DNA from: Pedosphaera parvula Ellin514
GTDB lineage: Bacteria; Verrucomicrobiota; Verrucomicrobiia; Limisphaerales; Pedosphaeraceae
Length of the DNA: 64,000 nucleotides
Direction: 5' to 3'
Assembly: GCF_000172555.1 (NCBI RefSeq)
Contig: NZ_ABOX02000014.1
Coordinates: 89,563 to 153,562 of the forward strand
The translations under genes were made by a program, and so were the position numbers. The notes below the pieces were generated by a model, which was given only the letters and a program-made list of their open reading frames with translations, had not been told where the DNA came from and made no database searches. Positions 1 to 6,994 of this stretch are shown piece by piece. Numbering within the stretch: position 1 is the first letter of the stretch; every line of letters starts with the position of its first letter.

Positions 1-430
1 CGTCAGCCGCCCAGGCGTTAAACCAGGCTGTATAAGTGCTGGCGCCAACATGACCATTAAAAGTCTCAAATTCGACGGCCGGACTGATGCTCTTGCCATC
101 GGCCTTGATGTAAGGGCCGGCGAAGCTCCAGAAGTAGTTGGCCTCAGTGGCGGGTGTGTTCAGGTCGGGGCGGGCGAAATGAGCGGCGCCCATTTGCACG
201 CCGGCGGCCTTGCCGTTGGTCATGTAGCTTTTGAATTTTGAATCTTGAAAGTAGTTTCCCTCAGTGGCCTGGGCAAAGGCGAATTCCACTCCGGCGCCAT
301 GCACAGAGGTCCAGTTGATCGAACCCTGGGCGGCCGAAACATCAATGCCCAAAAGGTTGGTGGCGCTGGCCTGAGAGGTGGCTACATAAGCGGTCGCGAG
401 AATGGCTGCATATCCGAATAGTTTTTTCAT
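1..430 (-). CDS. GH25 lysozyme-like muramidase, 5' part (cut by window edge)
   Basis: The minus-strand reading frame starts at 430 (MKKLFGYAAILATAYVATSQ, a signal peptide) and stays open to the window edge, giving about 143 residues. After the signal peptide comes GIDVSAAQGSINW, then VEFAFAQATEG and GAAHFARP. These are the first-strand Asp motif and following strands of glycosyl hydrolase family 25, which cleaves the MurNAc-GlcNAc bond of peptidoglycan. GIDVS supplies the conserved N-terminal Asp; the catalytic Asp/Glu pair further on is not fully covered. A GGAAAGG ribosome-binding site precedes the ATG by 8-9 bases. The protein is predicted to be exported and may act in wall remodelling or attack on other bacteria. 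The 3' end lies outside the window. Confidence 0.85.
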   Translation of the reverse strand, partial: MKKLFGYAAILATAYVATSQASATNLLGIDVSAAQGSINWTSVHGAGVEFAFAQATEGNYFQDSKFKSYMTNGKAAGVQMGAAHFARPDLNTPATEANYFWSFAGPYIKADGKSISPAVEFETFNGHVGASTYTAWFNAWAAD

Positions 431-834
431 ATTGTTGTGCCTTTCCTACTGTCTGGTTTATTGGTGATGCTTAACTTATTGCGGTTTTTGCTGCTGGACA
501 CCTGTGAGAATTCAAGGGCGTCCGGAACTGCGTTGTTTGGACAACTTTTGTGAGGCTTGTCCTGCGACGGTAGGAGTATTTACAACCAAGGTCAATCAGC
601 ATTTCGTGACATTTCTGCGAAGAAAAGCAGGCGGAGCAGGGTGGGAGAAGTGGAGTCGTCTGGCGTGTTTGGATTGATTGGGCTTGGTTGAGCGGATGGC
701 TGTCGTGGGTGGTCGTGATTGGGGAATGGGACGGAGATGCTCGCTTTGCTCGTACCGCGATGCGGCAGAGTGTGGGGGAATTTGTTTGGTTTGTTTACCC
801 GGTGTTGCGCCCGGGGGACGGGCTGGACCCTGGG
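431..834. other. Intergenic region without a supported gene
   Basis: It holds the upstream region of the GH25 gene (431-600) and, from 762, the first copy of a dispersed repeat. Short open frames here lack ribosome-binding sites and family resemblance. Confidence 0.5.
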
Positions 835-858
835 CTACCTTACTTGCACGCTTTCAGC
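762..858 (+). repeat. Dispersed ~100-bp repeat, copy A
   Basis: This copy matches 5096-5208 in the same orientation. The 5' part shares GCGGCAGAGTGTGGGGGA. The best block (816-858 against 5166-5208, 43 bases) differs at two positions and contains GGGCTACCTTACTTGCACGC. The middle differs by an insertion of about 15 bases in copy B. The 3' end overlaps the last codons and the stop codon of the phosphatase-like lipoprotein gene on the opposite strand. No transposase is present. Confidence 0.85.
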
Positions 859-1623
859 TTGCAGAGACGACCGAGGTTGAAGCCGCGAGGTTATCTTGAC
901 TGCGTCCAGCTGCCTGCGAGTCACAGACATGATGTAAAACATCTCCCGGGCAATTTCCCTGCAGCGTTCATTATAAGCGGTGGTTTCCGTTGGCGTGTCA
1001 TCGCAAACCCTGGGATCAGCGTAATGTATGGCATACCTGGATATTGCTCCTTCGACGAGCGGACAGGTCTTGTCGGCCACGCTACACGTCATCAAGGCGA
1101 TGAAATCCCGTTTCGGATTGGCATCGGCATTGTAGCGCTTGGAATACGCACGGATTGGCGGCCGGTCTTGCGCATAGCGGACCAAATACACAGGGTTGTC
1201 TCCCGTGGTGGCGTCCTCGATTGTAAAGCCCACCCGGCGCATGACAGCCACGGTCCGGCAATTGCAGGCAGTCGCTTGTGTCCCTCCCGAAAAGGCATGG
1301 ACGTCGTTGAGGCCATAATAATATGCTGCCGTCTGCGCCCAGATCTGCGACATGTGACTCCGTCGCGAATTGCTGGTGCAAATGAAGGTCAGCTGTGCTT
1401 CTTTTCCAGAGCGAAGCTGGGAAGCGACGTTGGTGGCGATGGCGTCCAGCATGACCCTTCTCTCGGCGGAGACCATTCCAAGTTCATTGGCGACTTCTTG
1501 TACATACGGCCGAAGCGCAGGCAGCAGGTTTGCGTTGGACTGGGATTGGGGAGTGCTGGAACAGCCGGCGAAATAAACGGCAATGATGCCGATAGCGATG
1601 AACAGTTTCATAATCAAAGTCAT
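835..1623 (-). CDS. Exported low-molecular-weight tyrosine phosphatase / arsenate reductase-like lipoprotein
   Basis: The protein has an N-terminal lipoprotein signal (hydrophobic stretch ending FAGCSS, lipobox Cys near residue 20) and then a low-molecular-weight phosphatase fold. The P-loop is FICTSNSRRSHMSQ (CX5RS, residues ~82-90). A late ADP motif (HYADPRVCDD, ~residues 204-213) supplies the general-acid Asp. It resembles the ~200-residue Bacteroidetes-type protein-tyrosine-phosphatase family (MTCSVADKTCP, EMFYIMS), which is related to thioredoxin-type ArsC. Anchoring such an enzyme outside the cytoplasm is unusual. The start may instead be the second ATG at 1611 (MKLF). It is last in a three-gene operon, 9 bases after its neighbour. 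Its final residues are encoded by repeat copy A, so the native C-terminus may have been replaced. The substrate is unknown. Confidence 0.8.
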   Translation of the reverse strand: MTLIMKLFIAIGIIAVYFAGCSSTPQSQSNANLLPALRPYVQEVANELGMVSAERRVMLDAIATNVASQLRSGKEAQLTFICTSNSRRSHMSQIWAQTAAYYYGLNDVHAFSGGTQATACNCRTVAVMRRVGFTIEDATTGDNPVYLVRYAQDRPPIRAYSKRYNADANPKRDFIALMTCSVADKTCPLVEGAISRYAIHYADPRVCDDTPTETTAYNERCREIAREMFYIMSVTRRQLDAVKITSRLQPRSSLQAESVQVR

Positions 1624-1632
1624 TTCTTTTGC

Positions 1633-3747
1633 TCAGTCCGTTCCAAGGTCCACGCAAACCAAGCTGGAACCGCCGCGCACGTAGAGCCGCGTTCCGACCA
1701 GCGCTGGATGCGAATAAACCTCCACATCGTCATCAAACAACCGGAGCCGCGAAATGATGGTGCAGGTATCCGTCCTGCCGTCCAATAAAATGAGTTCACC
1801 CCGCAGTGTTATCACCAGCACCCGGTCATCGTCGGCGATCAACGTCAGGTGATCATCCAGCGCCGCTTCCTGCCGATGCCAGACGGGCTTCAATCCGTTA
1901 TGCAGATCGAGACAACGCAGACCAGAATTCGCCCCGAACACCCGCCCGCACGTCACCACCGGCGACACCGTGTCCGGTGACAGGTCCGCGTACTGTGCCG
2001 CCGGTGTGGCAATGATCCGGCCCGATTCATCAAAACGATAAAACCGGGTCCCGTTGTTCTCGGTGGATACGATGACGCCGCCGTCCACGGCGACGGGTGT
2101 AGGTACATTAAAGTCTCCCTCGGCGGGAGGCACGAGTTGCCAAAGGCGCCTGCCCGTTTTCACATCCCAGCCGCCCAGCGAATTCCGGTCGTAACCGACG
2201 ACTTGCCGCCGGCTGCCGAATTCCCCGCAGATAAACGCCGAGTAAGCTGCCGGCAATCCTGGCGTGGTCCAGCGGGTGTGGCCGGTGGCGCAATCCAATG
2301 CCACCAACGATGCATTCGTGCCTCCGGGATTCACAATCAGCAAATCATCCACGAGCAGCGGTGTGGCGCACATGCCCCACGTCGGCAAGGTGGCCTTGAA
2401 CTCACGCGGCAAGGACCGTTGCCAAATCAGCCTGCCATTGGTGAGGTTCACACACCGCAAATCCCCAAACGCGCCGAGCAGATACGCCTTGTCCGCATGA
2501 ATGACTGGCGTTGCTCGCGGGGCCTGGCCGTAATCCAACTTGCCGCGCGCGGGAAATTCCACCCGCCAAAGCAGCTCGCCATTGTGCGCATTGAGGCAGC
2601 GATACACGTCATGTTCCTCATCGAAGTCCCGCTCCGCCAGAATCAGCCGTTCACCGCTGACGCTGAGACCGGCAAGGCCGCCAATCATGGCCGCCTTTTT
2701 CCAGACGAACCTGGCCGTCACGGGAAGTCGTGCCGGAAGTCTTGGTACGTGCCCATCGCGTGCCGGCCCGCGCCAATCAGGCCAGTTAGGTCCGGTGCTT
2801 GCCTTCGTCCCACCGGGTTCCCGGCCCTGCACCGGCCTGAAACCGTCCCGGCTCTCCATAGCCTTCAGCAGCTTTGCGTCGGCATTGATGTTCAGCAGCG
2901 TCTTGAGAAGCTTCTGCTGTCTCTCCGCCGGGATGGTGTCGGCCACGAACACCGTGATGAACGGAACTGGCTGTGTCTTTCCGATCACTTTCAAATTGCC
3001 GGGCTTGACGCTGCCGCAGCCTTCAAGCAACGCCAGCGCGTAACTTGGAATCACCGCGACGGGCGGCGGAGACGACTGGCTGTCGAGCAGGTCGAGCGCC
3101 GCGTCACTGAATGACGCGTGCTTCTCCGGTGTGCCGACAGGCTCGACGCCGGCGGCGCGCAGGGCCGCCAGGCTGGCGGCAACTTTCTCATCACCATCAG
3201 CCAGACCGAAGAGCACCTTCCGACCGCCGAGGTCCTTCAACTCCCTGGCCGGATCGTCGAAACGTGCGATGAATAACGCGGTGAGCGTGGTGTTGCCGTC
3301 CGGGTCGGTCAATTCGCAGACCGGATGACACGGCAGACCTGCCTTTTTCGCGCCGTGCGCCACCAACGATTGGTCGCCGACGACGATTACCTCCCGCGCC
3401 GGACTAACCCCGACCATGGACTCGGCAAGGTCGTCGGAAAACTCAATGCTGACGCGCTGCTTGAGGGTTGTCTCCATCCGCGCCGCAAGTTTGCGATAAT
3501 CCCGCTGACCGTGGCCCTTCACGCAGGCGCAGGCCAGTTCCTTCGCAAGAGGGTCCATGACCACGAGTAAAATCGGCTCCGGCCCGCGCGTCGCCGGTTT
3601 GGCCAGGACGCCGCCTGCGACGAACAACAGCACCAGCAGCAGGGCGCTCAGACGGAGAATAGAGCCACTTTCAAAATCGTGTCGGCGGCGGTGAGTTCCG
3701 GTTGATCTCCCTTGGAAGAAACGTGCCTCCTGGTTCGAGCATTTCAT
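1633..3747 (-). CDS. PhnD-like periplasmic domain fused to a PQQ-type beta-propeller
   Basis: This 704-residue protein has a near-perfect AGGAGG site five bases before its ATG. A positively charged N-terminus and a hydrophobic segment (residues ~32-48) suggest export. Residues ~55-300 resemble phosphate/phosphonate ABC-transporter substrate-binding proteins (PhnD type): ILLVVMDPLAKELACACVKG, a DYRKLAARMETTL segment, and a DLGGRKVLFG strand. Residues ~325-704 begin with WPDWRGPARDGHVP, the entry motif of planctomycete/verrucomicrobial PQQ-like propellers, and contain repeats such as HNGELLWR, NGRLIWQRSL and KTGRRLWQL. No enzymatic residues are evident, so it may bind a ligand or act as a scaffold. 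It is the middle gene of the operon, 31 bases after the NHL-like gene and 9 before the phosphatase-like gene. The domain assignment of the first half is less certain than the second. Confidence 0.75.
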   Translation of the reverse strand: MKCSNQEARFFQGRSTGTHRRRHDFESGSILRLSALLLVLLFVAGGVLAKPATRGPEPILLVVMDPLAKELACACVKGHGQRDYRKLAARMETTLKQRVSIEFSDDLAESMVGVSPAREVIVVGDQSLVAHGAKKAGLPCHPVCELTDPDGNTTLTALFIARFDDPARELKDLGGRKVLFGLADGDEKVAASLAALRAAGVEPVGTPEKHASFSDAALDLLDSQSSPPPVAVIPSYALALLEGCGSVKPGNLKVIGKTQPVPFITVFVADTIPAERQQKLLKTLLNINADAKLLKAMESRDGFRPVQGREPGGTKASTGPNWPDWRGPARDGHVPRLPARLPVTARFVWKKAAMIGGLAGLSVSGERLILAERDFDEEHDVYRCLNAHNGELLWRVEFPARGKLDYGQAPRATPVIHADKAYLLGAFGDLRCVNLTNGRLIWQRSLPREFKATLPTWGMCATPLLVDDLLIVNPGGTNASLVALDCATGHTRWTTPGLPAAYSAFICGEFGSRRQVVGYDRNSLGGWDVKTGRRLWQLVPPAEGDFNVPTPVAVDGGVIVSTENNGTRFYRFDESGRIIATPAAQYADLSPDTVSPVVTCGRVFGANSGLRCLDLHNGLKPVWHRQEAALDDHLTLIADDDRVLVITLRGELILLDGRTDTCTIISRLRLFDDDVEVYSHPALVGTRLYVRGGSSLVCVDLGTD

Positions 3748-3778
3748 TTAAACCTCCTTGTGGGTGGCCACATTTATC

Positions 3779-4921
3779 TCAATGCTTCGCGGCGAAGACG
3801 CGGATGGCGTCACGGGTGGTATCCAGCAGGTAATATTGACGCCCATCCGGACTCATCTCCACAGTGACGCGCACGCAATCACCCTTCGATCCATCCGCCA
3901 AGGCAACCACCTCCATGAACTTGCCGCTGGCTGAGAATCGCTTGATGCACGTGGGCGGACCAGACTCCGCGGCCAGAACGTCGCCATTGGGCAGCACTCG
4001 CAGGTTTTTTGGCTCGCAACAGCCGCCGAAATCGGTTGCCTTCACCCTGCCAGCCTTGCCGAACTTCGAGAGTTCATTGCCATCGCGATCGCGAGTTTCG
4101 ACAGAGTGCCGGGCATTGTGCGGAATCCAAAGCTTTCCGTCGTGCGTCTGGATGTCCATCTGCCCGCAGCAGCCGCGCAGCTTTTCCACTACCAGCTTTG
4201 GCTCTGCCAACGCGAGGTTAAAACGATAGACCCGGAAAGTGAAGTCACTCGGCGCCGGGACCACCATGAATAGATCCTGCTCCGTCACGGCCACCCCGGT
4301 CACCTCGGAGCGACGCTTTTCCAGACTGGTCTTCATTTTTGCAAGCTCCTCTTTGAGAGGGCGCTTCGATTGCTGGATCATCTGCTTGACCATTTCCTCG
4401 GTCTCTTTGGTGATGGTCACCGTTTCCTTTGCCACTGGCGAGTCTGCTGAGGCCAAGACCTTCCCGGCGGCATCCAGCTTTAGCACCCGGCCGTCCCCCG
4501 CCACGAAAATTGAGCCGTCCCTGGCCGTGCAGATCGCCCCTGGCTTGATCTCCAGCGGCAGTGTTTTCAGCAACTGCCCTTTTGGCGAATACACCCGGAT
4601 GCACGGTGCGTTCTTCGGTCCGTTCCCCTGTGGTGCATAGCACGTCAACAGGTTGCCGTCGGCGTCCAGACAGAAGTTTTTGAGCGCCCCCGGATTTTTG
4701 CTATCGCCGATCTGAATGAGGCCGGCCTCGGTGGAGGACGGTTTCCAGGCAGCATCTTTCGCCCTTGCCGCCGCAGCGCGCCGTTCTTCATCGTTACCGC
4801 TCATGACGGCTGAGTCCTGGTCCACCGACTGGCTCCTTGCCGCGATGGGGCCCAGTGCCCCGTACAAACATGCTCCCGAGATCATTACAGATGCAACGAT
4901 CCTCCCCGTATTTGATTTCAT
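3779..4921 (-). CDS. Exported NHL/propeller-like protein with vicinal-cysteine motifs
   Basis: The 380-residue protein starts with a signal peptide (MKSNTGRIVASVMISGACLY) behind an AAGGAA site. Blades of an NHL or six-bladed propeller are suggested by repeated DADGNLL, DGSIFVAGDGRVLKLD, DGKLWIPH, LPNGDVLAAE and SPDGRQYYLLD units. A charged helical or coiled-coil insert (KETEEMVKQMIQQSKRPLKE..., residues ~155-200) interrupts it. Two Cys-Cys motifs, RGCCGQMD and FGGCCEPKN, lie in equivalent-looking loops and could bind metal or form disulfides; other cysteines occur in KNFCLD, PTCIK and GDCVRV. It is first in the operon with the PhnD-propeller and phosphatase-like lipoprotein. Function is unknown. 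Confidence 0.7.
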   Translation of the reverse strand: MKSNTGRIVASVMISGACLYGALGPIAARSQSVDQDSAVMSGNDEERRAAAARAKDAAWKPSSTEAGLIQIGDSKNPGALKNFCLDADGNLLTCYAPQGNGPKNAPCIRVYSPKGQLLKTLPLEIKPGAICTARDGSIFVAGDGRVLKLDAAGKVLASADSPVAKETVTITKETEEMVKQMIQQSKRPLKEELAKMKTSLEKRRSEVTGVAVTEQDLFMVVPAPSDFTFRVYRFNLALAEPKLVVEKLRGCCGQMDIQTHDGKLWIPHNARHSVETRDRDGNELSKFGKAGRVKATDFGGCCEPKNLRVLPNGDVLAAESGPPTCIKRFSASGKFMEVVALADGSKGDCVRVTVEMSPDGRQYYLLDTTRDAIRVFAAKH

Positions 4922-5281
4922 GCGCTTTTCCTTGGATTTGTTGTTTTAACTCCTTAACTGGCCCTGCTTACTGTATTTATACACCGCCGCCTGACGAATG
5001 TTCCTCTTGAATTGCACAAGGCTAGACCACGTCCGTCGATTTAGCACGAAGAAAGTTGTGCTAATTTGTAATGCCACCGCCGCTTCAGTTTCCAAGCGGC
5101 AGAGTGTGGGGGATTTGTTTTGGTTCATTTATCCGGGGGTGCTTGCGCACGGCCACAAGCCCGAGGGACGGGCTGGACTCCGGGCTACCTTACTTGCACG
5201 CTTTCAGCGTAAGACAAAGATTCGCTCGCCATAAGAACTCAACCCTGACGAGACGACCGGATTACGGCGGAAATTACCTGT
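4922..5281. other. Intergenic region upstream of the exported-protein operon
   Basis: It contains the 5' regulatory region of the 4921 gene (no clear -35/-10 pair recognised) and repeat copy B at 5096-5208. Short frames through it are repeat translations and are not supported as genes. Confidence 0.5.
5096..5208 (+). repeat. Dispersed ~100-bp repeat, copy B
   Basis: This is the second copy of the repeat at 762-858, in the same orientation, and it lies just outside the other end of the three-gene operon. It carries GGACGGGCTGGACTCCGGGC followed by TACCTTACTTGCACGCTTTC. A short insert (GCACGGCCACAAGC) distinguishes it from copy A. It does not overlap a gene. Confidence 0.85.
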
Positions 5282-5680
5282 TTAATTTTCTCGGTTCGTG
5301 TGTCTTGATCGGAGGCGGAATGCTATTGTCAATAAGACAACTGCAACGGGAGTAACGAAGCAGGATAACCAACCCCCATCTAAAACGGCCCCCAACAAAG
5401 CTGCAGTTGAAACTCCAATGATAAATGCGATCAAAAGTACCTGCCCCAATGCTTCAAGGGAAACTTGGTTTCGAATGACCCCGAAGTAAAGTATTGGTCC
5501 GAGCAAAACGGAGACGCCAATTCCCGTTAATGCAGCCCAAGCACTGAGCCCCAGTTTTTGCTCGATCGGAAGATGAGCGAACGCCGCAACGCCTTGGATG
5601 AAGCCGAAGCCCGCTCCAAGAAGCGACGAAAACACCAAAATACAGGCAATTTGCCAGAACAATTTTGCTGTGGTACGCAT
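5282..5680 (-). CDS. Small four-helix membrane protein, unknown
   Basis: The 132-residue product contains four hydrophobic segments (residues ~8-30, 45-68, 76-98, 103-122) and a basic C-terminal tail (RLRSRHTNREN). No family motif is recognised. The upstream spacing and a weak ribosome-binding site leave the start uncertain. A neighbouring frame continues upstream for about 24 codons (MFGQILENIRGYNTVKDLEK), but nothing shows that it is part of this gene. Confidence 0.5.
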   Translation of the reverse strand: MRTTAKLFWQIACILVFSSLLGAGFGFIQGVAAFAHLPIEQKLGLSAWAALTGIGVSVLLGPILYFGVIRNQVSLEALGQVLLIAFIIGVSTAALLGAVLDGGWLSCFVTPVAVVLLTIAFRLRSRHTNREN

Positions 5681-5890
5681 CGACGTTTAGATTTTTTTCA
5701 AGATCTTTGACGGTATTATAACCTCGAATATTTTCAAGGATTTGTCCGAACATTACGGGGTCCTCACCAACTACTCTGGAACCATGGTTCTTTCATCGGC
5801 AGGGGGAGCACCACGGCAACCGGCTGATAAAGCTCGAAGAGGGCGGGGATTCCACCATCGCAGGATATTTTATCGCGGATCTCCGGTGAT

Positions 5891-6610
5891 TCAGACCGGG
5901 TTGGTGCGGGTTTTAAGTTGGCGGCGATATAAGTAAACTATCGCCATGGGTAGAAGGATAATTCCCGCAATCTTGGGCCATGCGGACCATGTTGCCAGTA
6001 TAATCACATCAGCTGGCTGTGAGGAGAAGCCTCGCCAGGCTAATTTGTTCCCAACCGCACAAAGAACTGTGAGGCTAATGCTGAATAATACGAGTCCCGC
6101 CATGGATATCACCGGGTGATGCAGTATACTTCTCGTGATAAACTGACTGCGTAGTTTCAGACTGCGAGCAGCAAGGCGTGGCAGGAAAACAATCGGTGCG
6201 ACGAACAGAGCAAGGGTTGCAATTGTGTTCAGGAATCCAAGAACATGGGCATTAAAAACAAAGTGCTTTCCAAACCCCAACAGGGCATAGTTTACGACTC
6301 CTTTGAGAGATTGAAGCCACAAGAAAAGGAAGGTGCCAACTGCCATCCAGAGCCACCGAGAGAGCCAAACTGTTTCGGAGTTTACCTTGCCGAACTCCTT
6401 GTCTAGTTCAGTGGGTTGGCCGACGCGGCGTACCGCAATCAGAAAGGCTTCTTCAGTCGAGAGGCCCTTGGCTTCGAGTGTGTTCACCGAATCGCGGAGA
6501 TGAACTTCGAGTTCGTCCAGGTTGTCTGGTTGAAAGGAGGGTGATTGAGCCAATGACTGGCGCCAGAGTTCCAGATTGTGGTTCAGATCGAACTGGGTTT
6601 TGGATTCCAT
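5891..6610 (-). CDS. HAAS/permease-prefix-domain membrane protein
   Basis: The start chosen at 6610 gives MESKTQFDLNHNLELWRQSL, matching the usual beginning of this family; an upstream ATG at 6643 has a better AGGAA site and is an alternative. Residues ~5-75 form the helical permease-prefix domain (NLDELEVHLRDSV, TEEAFLIAVRRVG). Four or five transmembrane segments follow. No ABC-permease FtsX domain is present, so this is the short membrane form. It overlaps the 3' end of the PadR gene by 28 bases. That arrangement is standard for a PadR regulator and the envelope protein it controls, so the two are probably co-transcribed and autoregulated. The specific role is unknown. Confidence 0.7.
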   Translation of the reverse strand: MESKTQFDLNHNLELWRQSLAQSPSFQPDNLDELEVHLRDSVNTLEAKGLSTEEAFLIAVRRVGQPTELDKEFGKVNSETVWLSRWLWMAVGTFLFLWLQSLKGVVNYALLGFGKHFVFNAHVLGFLNTIATLALFVAPIVFLPRLAARSLKLRSQFITRSILHHPVISMAGLVLFSISLTVLCAVGNKLAWRGFSSQPADVIILATWSAWPKIAGIILLPMAIVYLYRRQLKTRTNPV

Positions 6611-6921
6611 AATTTGATGAGAGTTGAATGCACGGTCATCCATTGCTTTTGTTCCTGTTGGAGAGCCTTGGTGCCTGCCTTGCAGAGGCGATAATATTTG
6701 CGCTTTCGGCCGAGGTCGCCTTCGCGCCACTCGGATTCGATGAGCTTTTCCTTCTCCATCCAATGGAGGACCGGGTAGAGCATGCCTTCACTCCAAAGAA
6801 TTTCGCCGTCTGACAATTCCTGGACGCGCTGGATGAGGGCGTAACCGTAACAGTCTCCTTCGCTGAGAATCGAAAGAATCAAAGTGGTGGTTGAGGCGGC
6901 AACCAATTCTTTTGAAAGCAT
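6583..6921 (-). CDS. PadR-family winged-helix transcriptional regulator
   Basis: The 112-residue protein has the PadR winged-helix signature: LILSILSEGDCYGYALIQRV, then EILWSEGMLYPVLHWMEKEK and the wing LIESEWREGDLGRKRKYYRL. This is the short subfamily-1 type with a minimal C-terminal helix. Such regulators repress their own operon and an adjacent membrane-protein gene. Here the adjacent gene is the overlapping HAAS-type protein at 5891-6610. The inducer is unknown. Confidence 0.88.
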   Translation of the reverse strand: MLSKELVAASTTTLILSILSEGDCYGYALIQRVQELSDGEILWSEGMLYPVLHWMEKEKLIESEWREGDLGRKRKYYRLCKAGTKALQQEQKQWMTVHSTLIKLWNPKPSSI

Positions 6922-6994
6922 GTAGAGTAGATGCCTTGCACTGTTAGGCTTGTCAATGGGAAATGATCGATGGTGAATCTTGAATTATTCCCTG

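Noticed and set aside
688..1788. Plus-strand frame of 366 codons through the repeat and opposite the phosphatase-like gene
   Set aside because: The minus-strand gene has clear catalytic motifs; this frame is its shadow and partly the repeat.
5742..5890. Possible gene remnant (minus-strand ILRWWNPRPLRALSAGCRG) between the small membrane protein and the HAAS protein
   Set aside because: Stops occur on both sides and no family could be recognised; it may be part of another dispersed repeat.
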